This document shows, piece by piece, positions 15,743-24,653 of a DNA stretch of 46,572 bases. The notes beneath the pieces were generated by a model. That model was given only the letters and a program-made list of their open reading frames with translations, had not been told where the DNA came from and did no database searches. Both the position numbers and the translations under genes were made by a program. The first letter of the stretch is position 1; each line of letters starts with the position of its first letter. Location: NCBI GenBank assembly GCA_020072655.1, contig JAIQGH010000022.1, forward strand, positions 1-46,572, written 5' to 3'. This DNA comes from Terriglobia bacterium (lineage in GTDB: Bacteria > Acidobacteriota > Terriglobia > UBA7540).

Positions 15743-16291
15743 GTGACCGTCAACGGCACGCCCGTCTTGATTGTCGTCGAAAACCTCCCCGTGCCTTTCG
15801 ACCGGCGGGTCTGGCAGGAGGCGCGGGCGCTCGTCGAAGCCGGCTACCGCGTTTCCATCATCTGTCCGAAGAGCCGGGGATTTGAGAAGCCTCGCGAGAC
15901 GCTGGAAGGAATCGAGATCTACCGGCACAGCCTCGGGGAGGCTTCCGGGCCGATGGGCTACCTCATCGAATACGCCTGGGCGCTCGTCGCGGAACTCTTG
16001 CTGGCGCTCAGAATCTATGGGAAGGCCCGCTTTCGCGTTCTGCATGCCTGCAATCCCCCCGACACCATCTTTCTGGTCGCCCTTTTCTTCAAGCCCTTCG
16101 GCGTGCGCTTCATCTTCGATCACCACGACTTGAACCCGGAGCTCTGGGAGGCCAAGTTCGGCAGCCGGCACTGGCTGTTCCACTGGCTGCTTCTCCTCGC
16201 GGAGCGCTGGACGTTTCGAACCGCCGCCGTCTCGATGGCCACCAGCGAGTCTTATCGGATCTGCTCATCGACTCGGTGGCGCACATCGTGA
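15743..16291 (+). CDS. GT4 glycosyltransferase, N-terminal fragment (broken gene)
   Basis: N-terminal Rossmann half of a family 4 glycosyltransferase used in exopolysaccharide synthesis. It shows VENLPVPFDRRVWQEARAL, the acceptor-side motif, and FDHHDLNPELWEAKFG. Similarity ends at SESYR (16258). Beyond that the frame runs for eleven unrelated residues, while the donor-binding half resumes in another frame. GTG 15743 is the start. About 50-55 residues of the family, between the SESYR region and the start of the second domain, are missing. Confidence 0.8.
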   Translation: MTVNGTPVLIVVENLPVPFDRRVWQEARALVEAGYRVSIICPKSRGFEKPRETLEGIEIYRHSLGEASGPMGYLIEYAWALVAELLLALRIYGKARFRVLHACNPPDTIFLVALFFKPFGVRFIFDHHDLNPELWEAKFGSRHWLFHWLLLLAERWTFRTAAVSMATSESYRICSSTRWRTS

Positions 16292-16767
16292 AACGGCGGA
16301 ATCGCCAGGATGTGAGCTTTGTCCTGATTGGCGGAGGCTCCGAGATTCCCCGCCTGCGGGCCATGATCGCCGATAAGGGGGTAGAAGCGTTCGTGAGTTT
16401 TGCCGGACGCGTCCCCGATGACGAGCTGGCCGCCTACCTTTCGACCGCCGACGTCTGCGTCGCGCCCGATCCGAAGAACCCCATGAACGACAAGTCCACC
16501 ATGAACAAGGTTCTGGAATACATGGCCTATGCCCGGCCCGTCGTACTTTTTGACCTCACCGAAGGCCGCCGCTCGGCCGCCGACGCCGCGCTCTATGCCC
16601 GTCCCAACGATCCCATTGACTTCGCGGAACAAATCCTCAAGCTGCTCGACTCCCCATCGCTCCGCACCCAACTGGGCGAAATCGGCCGCCACCGGATCGA
16701 GCAAAAACTGAACTGGGAAGGCGAGAAGAAGACTCTCCTTGCGGCTTACGACGCGGCGCTGAAGTAG
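16276..16767 (+). CDS. GT4 glycosyltransferase, C-terminal fragment (broken gene)
   Basis: C-terminal nucleotide-sugar-binding half of the same GT4 enzyme. Similarity begins at DLLIDSVAHIV around 16258, before the first usable start codon (GTG 16276). It contains the donor-site segment with MNDKSTMNKVLEYMAYARPV, where the GT4 Glu motif lies. Alone it cannot be an active transferase. The TAG stop is supplied by the end of the palindromic element at 16764. As with ccmF, the pair is either a real pseudogene or an assembly collapse. Confidence 0.75.
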   Translation: MAHIVKRRNRQDVSFVLIGGGSEIPRLRAMIADKGVEAFVSFAGRVPDDELAAYLSTADVCVAPDPKNPMNDKSTMNKVLEYMAYARPVVLFDLTEGRRSAADAALYARPNDPIDFAEQILKLLDSPSLRTQLGEIGRHRIEQKLNWEGEKKTLLAAYDAALK

Positions 16768-16830
16768 GGGCAGGGCTTGCCCGCGCCAAGGACGGCACGG
16801 CCCCGATAGACCGCATCGGGATGCCCCTAT
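16764..16830. repeat. Palindromic element, GTAGGGGC family, second copy
   Basis: A 67-base element starts GTAGGGGCAGGGCTTGCCC and ends ATGCCCCTAT, so the ends are inverted repeats with one mismatch. It carries the same internal GGGCTTGCCC as the copy at 1016-1069 and a second hairpin around CCCCGATAGACCGCATCGGG. It lies between convergent genes and contains both stop codons: TAG at 16765-16767 for the plus-strand gene and TAG (16827-16829, minus strand) for the sugar transferase. Confidence 0.75.
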
Positions 16831-18236
16831 GACGCCCCGCGGCCGAGAAGGACGACGGGGATCGTTCTCAGCAGGATTTTCCAGTCGAGCGAAGGGGACC
16901 AGTGGTCGATGTACTGAAGGTCGAGCTCCATCCAGCGGCGGAAGCTGAGTTTGCTGCGCCCTTCGAGGGCCCACAGACAGGTCAGCCCCGGTTGCATGCG
17001 CAGGCGGCGGCGCTGCCAGGGTTCGTATTTTTCCACCTCTTCAGGCAGGGGCGGTCGCGGGCCGACAAAGGACATTTCCCCTTCGAGGACGTTGAGGAGC
17101 TGGGGCAGTTCGTCGAGGCTGAACTTGCGCATGAACCGCCCGACGGCCGTGCAGCGCGGATCGTCCCGGATCTTGAACACCGGGCCATCCATTTCGTTGA
17201 GCGCGTCCAGCTCTTCGCGGCGCAAGTCGGCGTCGGGATGCATGGAACGGAATTTGAGCAGGGTAAATTTCCTGCCCCCCAGCCCACAACGGGTCTGCTT
17301 GTAGAAGACCGGCCCTTTCGACGTGAGCTTGATCAGCGCGGCCAGAATCAGCAGGAGCGGCGAGAACACGATGAGCAGCGCGAGCGCCATCACGAAGTCC
17401 AGGACGCGCTTGAGCACCAGCAATGATTCATCTTCCGGAGTGGTGGAGAAAGTCAGCAGCGGCGTGTCGCGTAGGCGCTCGAGATATACCTTGGAGATCA
17501 GGTGCGGGAAAAAACTCAGCACCACGCGGGTCTTCACGCCTTCTTCTTCACACTTCAGAAAAGTCTCTTCCAGCTTGTCCAGATCCTCCTTGCCGACGGC
17601 AAAGATGACTTCGTCGATGACGTGCCGCCGCAGCATCTCAGGAAGCTGGCTCAGCTCCGAGAGCGGGTAGGAGCGGCGCAGGCCCGACACCTCCGGCAGG
17701 ATTTCCTCTTCGGGCGCAGGACCCACGCGCGCAAAACCGACCAGGCGCAGGCCGCGCTGCTCGTTGGCCTCCAGAGTGCGCGCAATATCCATCGCCTCGG
17801 GCGTCACACCCACCAGCAGCAAATGCCGGGGCTCGCCCACGCTCAGACGCCGGGCCACAATCCGAAACAGGATCATCAGGACAAGGTCGCTCGCCCCATA
17901 GAAGCCCAGAAGCAAGCGGCTGATGTAATCGAGCTTAAAGGCAAAGGTGACGGCGAAGAGCAGCGTCGTGGCCAGAAACGTCACCTTGATCGGGTCAATG
18001 AACGCCCGGCGCAATTCCTCCTCACGGATGTCGCGGTAGATCCCCAGCGCGACTCCGACGCCCAACCAGATCCCCAGCGTGACGGGGACGATCCAAACAT
18101 AGTAGGAAACCGGATAGAGCGGCCGGGAAATCAGGTGCGCGCGGATCAGATAGGCAAGCCCGAAACTGGCGAGCGCGGCCAGCGCGTCACCCGCCAAGTA
18201 GAGCCTGCCCAGGATGCGCTTGTGGCGTGTGAACAT
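16827..18236 (-). CDS. Polyprenyl-phosphate sugar-1-phosphate transferase
   Basis: Initiating glycosyltransferase of exopolysaccharide synthesis: it moves a hexose-1-phosphate from a UDP-sugar to undecaprenyl phosphate at the inner membrane. 469 residues from ATG 18236. Four N-terminal membrane helices, a CoA-binding-like Rossmann region (LLLVGVTPEAMDIARTLE), then a helix and the catalytic bacterial sugar transferase domain with GPVFYKQTRCGLGG, LLKFRSM, KFSLDELPQLLNVL and SFVGPRPPLPEEV. Longer frames to 18323 lack family similarity. The ribosome site is GAGAAG. The acceptor sugar (glucose, galactose or other) cannot be told. Confidence 0.9.
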   Translation of the reverse strand: MFTRHKRILGRLYLAGDALAALASFGLAYLIRAHLISRPLYPVSYYVWIVPVTLGIWLGVGVALGIYRDIREEELRRAFIDPIKVTFLATTLLFAVTFAFKLDYISRLLLGFYGASDLVLMILFRIVARRLSVGEPRHLLLVGVTPEAMDIARTLEANEQRGLRLVGFARVGPAPEEEILPEVSGLRRSYPLSELSQLPEMLRRHVIDEVIFAVGKEDLDKLEETFLKCEEEGVKTRVVLSFFPHLISKVYLERLRDTPLLTFSTTPEDESLLVLKRVLDFVMALALLIVFSPLLLILAALIKLTSKGPVFYKQTRCGLGGRKFTLLKFRSMHPDADLRREELDALNEMDGPVFKIRDDPRCTAVGRFMRKFSLDELPQLLNVLEGEMSFVGPRPPLPEEVEKYEPWQRRRLRMQPGLTCLWALEGRSKLSFRRWMELDLQYIDHWSPSLDWKILLRTIPVVLLGRGAS

Positions 18237-18388
18237 GTCGAACTTCTCAGCCTTCCCAATCGTTTGTCCAGCGCCTATCTTACCAAAAATCCGGCTCTCA
18301 CCCTGCCTGGTGCCTGCCCCCAAAGCCCCGCGACTTTCACAAACCGCTGGGTAGCAAGCATCCCGGAGCGCCGAAGTAGCGACGGCGG

Positions 18389-19645
18389 TCAGGCAGAGCC
18401 CGTTGAGTCATCGCGGCGAGAGCGTCCGGGGTCGGCATCTCCTGGAACCCGGATGGACTGCGCCGGGGCGGGCGGCCGGTAGTAGCGGCCCTTCCAGGAG
18501 ATGCCTCGCCCCCGCAGGCTCATCCATGTCGAAGCCATCGCCACGGCAGAATAGAACACGCAGGCGATGGGGAGGGTGGCTGCATACAACGGAGATACCT
18601 TGAGGAAAATGAGGACGGGCATGTACACCGCAGCGCTGATGAGGCACGCGGCCAGAGCCAGTTGCAGAGGCAAGTCAGCCGCAAACGCCAAGCCCGTCGC
18701 CAGGTCCCGTACCAGGAGGACGACCGTCGCAGCCCAGGGCAAAACCGCCAGAAGATTCCCAAGAGCGATTCCCTTAACGATTCGGCGCAACGAAAACCCC
18801 GTGCCTTCGAAGGCGCTCCTCGCCAGGCCTTCCCATATCTCCCCCCAGCCCTTGTACATCCGGGTGCGGAAAAGTCCGCGCGTCAGCGCGACATAGATGC
18901 GCCGGCCGCTTTTCTTGAAGGTCCCCGCCATGCGGAGATCTTCAGCCAGAACATCCCGCAGCCGCGCATAGCCCCCCAGGGCTTCGTAGTCCTCACGCCG
19001 CATCAGGATGAAGGCGCCGGCGGCAAGCGCGCGAGTGGATTTCGGGCTATTAATGAGCCGCAATGGAAAGAGGGTGGCGAGCAGAAACGAAAAGGCGGGC
19101 AGCACAATTCGCTCAGCGACCGATTCCAGCTCAAGCTCGGGAAGAAGCGAGACCAACCGCGCCTGCTCCCGAAGGGCACAGCTCATCGCCAAACGGAGCA
19201 GATGGGGATGAAACACCACGTCAGCGTCGGTGGCCAGCAGCCACTCGCCCGTCGCGGCGCCCGCCGCAAGACTGAGCCCGTGGACTTTCCCTCGCCAGCC
19301 CGACGGCAACTCGTGGTTGTGGATCACTTTCAGCCGCCCGGCGGCGGCCGCTCGCTGCGCCCAGTCATCCGCGATCGTTCCGGTGTGATCCGTCGAGTCG
19401 TCATCGACGAGGATCACTTCGTAGTCGGGATAGTCAAGTGCCAGCAGAGATTCGAGGGCCGCCGGCAGGGTTTCCTCTTCATTGCGCGCGGCGACCAGGA
19501 TGGAAACCTTGTGCGCAGGGAAAGGCAGCTCGGAAGGCAGCCCCGGACGGAGAATGCTGGCGCCAGCGAGACCCCAGACACTCCGGAGGCCCAGAGCGAT
19601 CCAGGCGACGAGCACGCCGGCGAGGAGGATTTCCAGGACCATCAT
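18389..19645 (-). CDS. GT2 membrane glycosyltransferase, HpnB-like
   Basis: Family 2 glycosyltransferase of 418 residues. An N-terminal membrane helix precedes the GT-A domain (VSILVAARNEEETLPAALESLL, then VDDDSTD and DADVVF metal-binding motifs and EDLRMAG), and three or four membrane helices form the C-terminal third. Overall architecture resembles the HpnB-type hopanoid-associated transferases, but no hopanoid genes are in the window, so an exopolysaccharide role is equally likely. It points the same way as the sugar transferase, 152 bases upstream of it. Confidence 0.82.
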   Translation of the reverse strand: MMVLEILLAGVLVAWIALGLRSVWGLAGASILRPGLPSELPFPAHKVSILVAARNEEETLPAALESLLALDYPDYEVILVDDDSTDHTGTIADDWAQRAAAAGRLKVIHNHELPSGWRGKVHGLSLAAGAATGEWLLATDADVVFHPHLLRLAMSCALREQARLVSLLPELELESVAERIVLPAFSFLLATLFPLRLINSPKSTRALAAGAFILMRREDYEALGGYARLRDVLAEDLRMAGTFKKSGRRIYVALTRGLFRTRMYKGWGEIWEGLARSAFEGTGFSLRRIVKGIALGNLLAVLPWAATVVLLVRDLATGLAFAADLPLQLALAACLISAAVYMPVLIFLKVSPLYAATLPIACVFYSAVAMASTWMSLRGRGISWKGRYYRPPAPAQSIRVPGDADPGRSRRDDSTGSA

Positions 19646-19747
19646 CTCGGAGCCCGTGCGTGACTATAAGGAGGAAGCCCCGAAAACTCAAGTTGGGGGA
19701 TGAAGGCAGATAGAGAGTACAACGGGAAGCGCGCAGACGGGGCAAAT

Positions 19748-20050
19748 CTAGCGGCGCCTCTTTTCAGGACGGGTTCTCGCGCGGTACTCGTCGAGTTCCT
19801 GATCGGAAATCGTGAAGTGGCGCTGCAGCGGGTGTTCGGCAGTTTCCGCGGAGAGTTCCCTTTGCAGCTTCTGGTAGCAAAGGCCGGCGGCATCCTGGTA
19901 GGGCACATGCCGTTCCACAAACGCCTGGTTGGAAATCGTGAGGATGAACTCCCGCGGCTCATTCGTCATGTCCACGACCCGGTAGGAATAGTCCCGCCCG
20001 CGGGGCTTGAGCTGGAATCCGATGTATTGAATGATCGCGCTTCGGCTCAT
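19748..20050 (-). CDS. Hypothetical protein, about 100 residues
   Basis: Small soluble protein starting at ATG 20050 (a TTG two codons earlier is possible). It begins SRSAIIQYIGFQLKPRGRDYSYRVVD and contains TNEPREFILTISNQAF, then a Tyr/Arg-rich tail. No motif recognised. Codon use and GC are like the neighbours, so it is probably real. It is downstream of csp on the same strand. Confidence 0.6.
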   Translation of the reverse strand: MSRSAIIQYIGFQLKPRGRDYSYRVVDMTNEPREFILTISNQAFVERHVPYQDAAGLCYQKLQRELSAETAEHPLQRHFTISDQELDEYRARTRPEKRRR

Positions 20051-20130
20051 GGACAATGGGCTTGATTCGATCGGCTCCCATCCGCGACCCGCGGTCTGCG
20101 CGAGCGCAGACGGGAGCTCTTCGCAGATTT

Positions 20131-20337
20131 CTAGAGTTTCACGACGTTCTCAGCCTGCCAGCCCTTGGGACCCTTGGTGACGGTGAACTCGACGGTCTCT
20201 CCTTCACTCAGCGACTTGAATCCGGTCGCCTGAATGGCCGAGTGGTGCACGAAAACGTCGTCGCCGGAAGCGCGCTGGATGAATCCATAGCCCTTCGCGT
20301 CGTTGAACCACTTCACTTTGCCTTGTTCTTTTTCCAT
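20131..20337 (-). CDS. Cold-shock protein
   Basis: Single cold-shock domain, 68 residues, full CspA length. RNP1 (KGYGFI) and RNP2 (VFVHHSAI) are intact. It binds single-stranded nucleic acid as an RNA chaperone or antiterminator. ATG 20337 gives the exact family N-terminus ([12 protein letters not shown]). The gene has a leader of about 140 bases containing an intrinsic-terminator-like hairpin, so its expression may be regulated by attenuation. Confidence 0.95.
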   Translation of the reverse strand: MEKEQGKVKWFNDAKGYGFIQRASGDDVFVHHSAIQATGFKSLSEGETVEFTVTKGPKGWQAENVVKL

Positions 20338-20403
20338 ATTCAGTTTCAAAACCTCTTGTTTTGGGATTTTCTTGTTCCGCTCTCGCAACCACTCGCCAAA
20401 AGC

Positions 20404-20436
20404 AAAAAAGGCCACAAAATCAAAGATTCTGTGGCC
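20404..20436 (-). terminator. Intrinsic terminator hairpin in the csp leader
   Basis: On the minus strand a 12-base stem (GGCCACAGAATC with GATTTTGTGGCC, one G-U pair) and a TTT loop are followed by TTTTTT. It lies 67 bases upstream of the csp ATG and downstream of a good -10 box. It could be a leader attenuator, or the terminator of a transcript entering from the GH130 gene. Confidence 0.75.
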
Positions 20437-20481
20437 GCCTTCTTAGTGGACTTGGGTCACAAAAACTGATCAAGCACTATC

Positions 20482-20487
20482 ATTATA
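20482..20487 (-). promoter_or_regulatory. csp promoter -10 box
   Basis: A perfect TATAAT on the minus strand, about 45 bases before the leader hairpin. The -35 region is weak. A start site near 20475 would place the hairpin inside the 5' leader of csp. Confidence 0.55.
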
Positions 20488-20905
20488 CACGCCCTGCGCC
20501 CTTTGCGCCAGGGGTTGTTTCGGGGGGCAGCAGCTTCGGAATCCCTATGTAGGGGCAGAGTTGGGTCGGTGCATGGAAGGCATGGGACGGCTGATGGCGG
20601 CGGGATTGCCCACCGATGCCTAGTTTCCCAGCCGTTTTTTTGTGGTTGGCCGACACGTCCGGAAGAACTTGGAGCAGGGGGAGAAAAGCCGAGAAGGGGA
20701 AAGCGCGAGGAGCGCAGGCAGGGAGCTTTCAACTGGAGTCGGTAAGGGTGGGCGCCGACGTTCCCAGGCTCAATTGCAAAGACAGGAGGAGATCGATGGC
20801 GGCGCGCACAGGATCGCTGTTTCGACCGCTAGTGACTCTCCACGCCGTAGATCGTTCTAACTTCGAATGCCGGAAACCACTAGATTCGAGATTCCCCAGG
20901 CCGCG
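20488..20905. other. Gene-free stretch between csp and the GH130 gene
   Basis: About 420 bases with short overlapping frames but none with family similarity or consistent codon use. A lone half-element (TGTAGGGGCAG near 20546) resembles one end of the palindromic family without its partner. Nothing else is apparent. Confidence 0.4.
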
Positions 20906-22360
20906 CTATTCCATCGCGTCTAAGATTTCATCGAGCGCCACGGTTGCGAACGTTGTGGCGTAGTCGGCCGCCCCGTAGGGAATAATCAGTTGTCGGCCAT
21001 GCAGCAGACTGCCGCAGGAGTAAACGACGTTGGGGACGTAGCCTTCGCGCTCGTCTGGGTTGGGCTTGAGGAGTGGCTCACGCAGGCGGCCAATGACTTT
21101 GGCAGGGTCATCACGATCGAGCAGGAAAGCGCCGATGCAGTATTTCCGCATCGGGCCCACTCCGTGACTGAGCACGAGCCAGCCGCCTTCGGTTTCAATC
21201 GGCGAGCCGCAATTGCCCAACTGGATGAATTCCCACGGGAACAACGGCTCCAAGACAAGCTGCATGGTGTGCCAGAAATGCAGATTATCGGAGAACATCA
21301 CGTAGATGTTTTCGGCGTCCTGCCGGCCCAGCATCGCATAGAGGCCTTTGATCTTTCGTGGGAAGAGCGCCATGCCTTTGTTCACGACGGCCGGGCCATT
21401 CAGCGTGATGAATTTGAAATGAAGAAAGTCGGATGTCTCGAGGAACTGCGGCAGGATCATCTCGCCGTCGTAAGCCGTGTAAGTCGCGTAATAAGTCCCC
21501 GTGCCGTCCTCGTTTTGAAATAGAACAAAGCGGGCGTCCTCGATCCCGTTGCTCTGCGCGGGTGTGGCGGGGAACAATACGCGTTCGGACAAACGCGAGT
21601 CCGCTGGAAATTGCACTTCGTAATTCGATTGGGCCAGCATCAGAGTTTCCCTGGCTACGCTTTGCGTTTCTTGGTCAGGTACGTGGAGCCGTGTCATGAC
21701 AAGACTGACGCTGGTGCGCAGTTCTTCCAACGTGAATGCGTCCCCCAAGCCTTTGAGAACCTCCCGGTTGAAGTCGCCAACCAGACCAAGTTCCTGAAGC
21801 TTCCGCTCGAACAGGCGCTTCTCATAAATCGCATTGGGCACTTGCACCGGCTCAAGGCTGTAACGGGCTGGCGTGTCGATCCTGAGGTTGTTGTTAGCGT
21901 CCAGGCGTCCGGTGCGAAAGGTGATGGAGGAAACGTGCCCTTCGGCCGTGGCCCGCAGGCTCAGAATGAAGCGCAGTGAGCCGGGCGGGAGGTCCGACTG
22001 ATTCGGGTGCGGCACGATGGAGGGATTGAATAACGCCGCGGCTTCGAGTGAACACTCGTGAGTGAAATATCCACCGAGTAACAACTCCCGTTCTTCGGAG
22101 AGTCGCTGGCCATTGAGCAAATAGGGTCGGACCTCGTCGAACTGCCGTTTGAGGAACTCGCGGACCTTTGGGTGGCGTTCACCAAATTCGGCCCGCACCT
22201 GCTCCAGCAGCGCATGGACTTCGCTTTCGGGAAGAGCCATGACCCGCGCGCAGATTTTGACGGCGCGCTGGTCGCTCATGGGGCGAAACGGCCGGGCCAG
22301 CACACGCCTGCGGTCCGGAAGCAACGTGACGGTGGTGCGTTTGACATTGATGGTTTTCAT
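20906..22360 (-). CDS. GH130-family glycosidase / mannoside phosphorylase
   Basis: Five-bladed beta-propeller enzyme of family GH130, 484 residues from ATG 22360. Family marks are GIEDARF (carrying the catalytic Asp region), YYATYTAYDG, MFSDNLHFW, GSPIETEGGWLVLSHG and the C-terminal PYGAADYAT. GH130 enzymes act on beta-mannosides, by phosphorolysis or hydrolysis. The N-terminal 150 residues form an extra helical region usual in the longer subgroup. It starts 14 bases after the stop of the GT4-toroid gene, so both are one transcript, suggesting synthesis and trimming of one mannose-containing glycan. Confidence 0.88.
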   Translation of the reverse strand: MKTINVKRTTVTLLPDRRRVLARPFRPMSDQRAVKICARVMALPESEVHALLEQVRAEFGERHPKVREFLKRQFDEVRPYLLNGQRLSEERELLLGGYFTHECSLEAAALFNPSIVPHPNQSDLPPGSLRFILSLRATAEGHVSSITFRTGRLDANNNLRIDTPARYSLEPVQVPNAIYEKRLFERKLQELGLVGDFNREVLKGLGDAFTLEELRTSVSLVMTRLHVPDQETQSVARETLMLAQSNYEVQFPADSRLSERVLFPATPAQSNGIEDARFVLFQNEDGTGTYYATYTAYDGEMILPQFLETSDFLHFKFITLNGPAVVNKGMALFPRKIKGLYAMLGRQDAENIYVMFSDNLHFWHTMQLVLEPLFPWEFIQLGNCGSPIETEGGWLVLSHGVGPMRKYCIGAFLLDRDDPAKVIGRLREPLLKPNPDEREGYVPNVVYSCGSLLHGRQLIIPYGAADYATTFATVALDEILDAME

Positions 22361-22373
22361 ATGATGATCGGGG

Positions 22374-24653
22374 CTACAAAGCCGGCTCGTTGAACACCGT
22401 GACGGCATTTAGCATGAGCTGCATTTCCGCCAGCGAGAGCAGGAAGGCCAGCGTCGATTCGGCTCCCTGGTTCGCGTTGACTCGATCCACGTGCAAAGCA
22501 TCGCGACAGCCGCCGCTACCGACGGAGTGAAGTTCCAACCCGAGGTCGTTCCAGCCCAAGAACCAGTCGAAGGCGCGCTGGGCCTGCTCGTACCACCAGG
22601 AGTCCGAGGTCGCGCGGTAGGCCTCAAGACAGGCCGACACCATCGCTTGAGCCTCGATAGGCTGCTGGTCGAAGGTCGCGGGTATTCCGCCGCGGTGATA
22701 GAATCCGTTAGTGCCGATGGGCCGGAAGTACCCACTCTCGGAGGTTTGCACCCCCGCCAGCCACCGTAAAGCCTTTAGGCCTCGTTCAAACACAGCTTTT
22801 TGTCCGGTGGCGTGTCCGCTGAGAATCAGGGCGTGCGCGAGCTTGGCATTGTCGTAACTCAACTCCTCTTCAAACCAGGGCCAATCCGGATGGGAGGCCC
22901 TGTCGAAAATATCCATCAACCGTGCGATGAGCGCTTCGCGAGTCTGTTGGGCCAAGCTGTCGCCACTCATCCGGCACAGATACTCATGGATTCCGATGAG
23001 GCAGAATGCCCATGCGCGCGGTGAAGTGAACTTTCGCACCACCGGCAATGCCCGCGCGAAGAGTTGTCCGGCCATAATCTGAAAACTTCGATGCGGGGAG
23101 CGTCCTACGCCCACGCCCAGCGCCCAGAGCGCCCGGGCGTGAGAATCCTCAGACCCCTGCTCATCGAGCCAGCGTCGATCGAAACTCATCTGGTTGTGGA
23201 ACCGTTTCGTCTTGGAATCGAAGGCGTGATTTAGAAAAGCTGCGTAGGTTGTGGCGAGGGTCCGCGCGCGCTCCGGTTCTTCTTTCAACTCATCGAGCAG
23301 CAGCGCGAGAATGAAGGCGCGGGCGTTGTCGTCCGTGGAGTAACCTTCGGAAAAATTCGGCACCGTGAGAATGGCGTGTTGGAAAATGCCGGTCGAATCA
23401 GTCATCCGCGAAAGATGGTCCAGTCTCACTTCCGGCAACTCCCGCGGTTGCTGGTCGAGAGTTCTCGTAGCGAATAACCTTCGGGACAAAAAGGAGCCTT
23501 GGAGGCGAGCCAGTTCGAAGCAGTGCATGTAGAGCCGCGCCACGTTGTTCCAGACCATTTCGCGGCCCAGCCTATAGGCGTTCTTGCGGATGGCATGACG
23601 GCGGGTCGCATCGCGCAGCAAGCCGACGACCTCGCGCGCGATGGCCTTGGAGTCTCCAAATGGCACCAGAATACCGCGCTCTTCCGCCAGCAATTCCGCG
23701 GCGTGCCAGTAAGGAGTTGAAACCACGGCTTTACCCGCGCCAAACGCGTAAGCCAGCGTGCCCGACGTGATCTGCGCCTCGTTGAGGTACGGCGTAATGT
23801 AGAGGTCCGCCGCACCAATGAACTCTTTCAACTCCTCGAGTTCTACGAAGCGGTTGTAGAAAATGACGCTTTTTTCGACTTTGTTCTTCTTGGCCAGGAT
23901 TTCCAGGCTGAGACGATATGCCTCACCGCGCTCCTGCAACTCGTGGGGATGCGTCGCACCCAGGACGACATAAACAACGTCCGGGAATTCCTCCAGAATC
24001 TGCGGGAGAGCGTTCAGGACATGCTCAATTCCCTTGTTGGGCGAAAGCAGCCCGAAGGTGAGCAACACAACCCTTCCTTCTACCCCAAACTGATCCTTGT
24101 AATAATTGGGATCGACAAACGGTATGTCAGGAATGCCATGCGGAATGAGATCGATCTTGGTGGCAGGCGCGTTGTAAACATCCTGCAACATCTGGCGTCC
24201 GCGTTCGGTCATGACCACGAGACGGGTCGAGTGCGCGATCAATTCCTGCATCACGCGCCGCTGGGTGTCGTTGGGCTCGCGCAGGAGTGTATGGAACGTG
24301 GTGACCACGGGCATGGTCAGGTCGCGAACCAGCGCCAGCAGATGGCGGCCGGCGGGCCCGCCGTAAATCCCAAACTCGTGCTGAACGCAGACGATGTCCA
24401 CGTTGCTGATGTTGATGAAGTCCGCGGCGCGCTGGTAGGACGTTAAATCCTGCTCCTCAATCTCGAAGCGAACTACGTCCGGATACTCGTAGCCGCCCTC
24501 GATGTCATTCACCGGCACGGCGAAGCACTGGCTTTGGGGGTGCCCCGCCGCCACCGATGTGAGGAGGTCGGACGTGAAGGTGGCGATGCCACACTTGCGC
24601 GGCAAGTAGTCACCGAGAAACGCGACCCTCTGAATCTTAGATCCTGTTTCCAC
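22374..24653 (-). CDS. GT4 glycosyltransferase fused to an alpha/alpha-toroid domain
   Basis: Two-domain protein of about 760 residues. The N-terminal half is a GT-B family 4 transferase: FLGDYLPRKCGIATFTSDLL at the start, LLTFGLLSPNKGIEHVL, and the donor site with AQITSGTLAYAFGAGKAVVST. The C-terminal half (about 400-750) is a helical toroid with DDNARAF, RWLDEQGSEDSHARALWALG, SYDNAKLAHALILSG and FDQQPIEAQAMVSACLEAY, resembling glycoside hydrolase or epimerase toroids. GTG 24653 fits the family start; an in-frame GTG at 24734 would add 27 residues. A TATAAT box at 24664-24669 ends ten bases before 24653, implying an almost leaderless message if that start is right. Confidence 0.85.
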   Translation of the reverse strand: METGSKIQRVAFLGDYLPRKCGIATFTSDLLTSVAAGHPQSQCFAVPVNDIEGGYEYPDVVRFEIEEQDLTSYQRAADFINISNVDIVCVQHEFGIYGGPAGRHLLALVRDLTMPVVTTFHTLLREPNDTQRRVMQELIAHSTRLVVMTERGRQMLQDVYNAPATKIDLIPHGIPDIPFVDPNYYKDQFGVEGRVVLLTFGLLSPNKGIEHVLNALPQILEEFPDVVYVVLGATHPHELQERGEAYRLSLEILAKKNKVEKSVIFYNRFVELEELKEFIGAADLYITPYLNEAQITSGTLAYAFGAGKAVVSTPYWHAAELLAEERGILVPFGDSKAIAREVVGLLRDATRRHAIRKNAYRLGREMVWNNVARLYMHCFELARLQGSFLSRRLFATRTLDQQPRELPEVRLDHLSRMTDSTGIFQHAILTVPNFSEGYSTDDNARAFILALLLDELKEEPERARTLATTYAAFLNHAFDSKTKRFHNQMSFDRRWLDEQGSEDSHARALWALGVGVGRSPHRSFQIMAGQLFARALPVVRKFTSPRAWAFCLIGIHEYLCRMSGDSLAQQTREALIARLMDIFDRASHPDWPWFEEELSYDNAKLAHALILSGHATGQKAVFERGLKALRWLAGVQTSESGYFRPIGTNGFYHRGGIPATFDQQPIEAQAMVSACLEAYRATSDSWWYEQAQRAFDWFLGWNDLGLELHSVGSGGCRDALHVDRVNANQGAESTLAFLLSLAEMQLMLNAVTVFNEPAL

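Noticed and set aside
20544-20560. Third copy of the GTAGGGGC palindrome
   Set aside because: Only one end is present; no matching CCCCTAC end lies within 150 bases.
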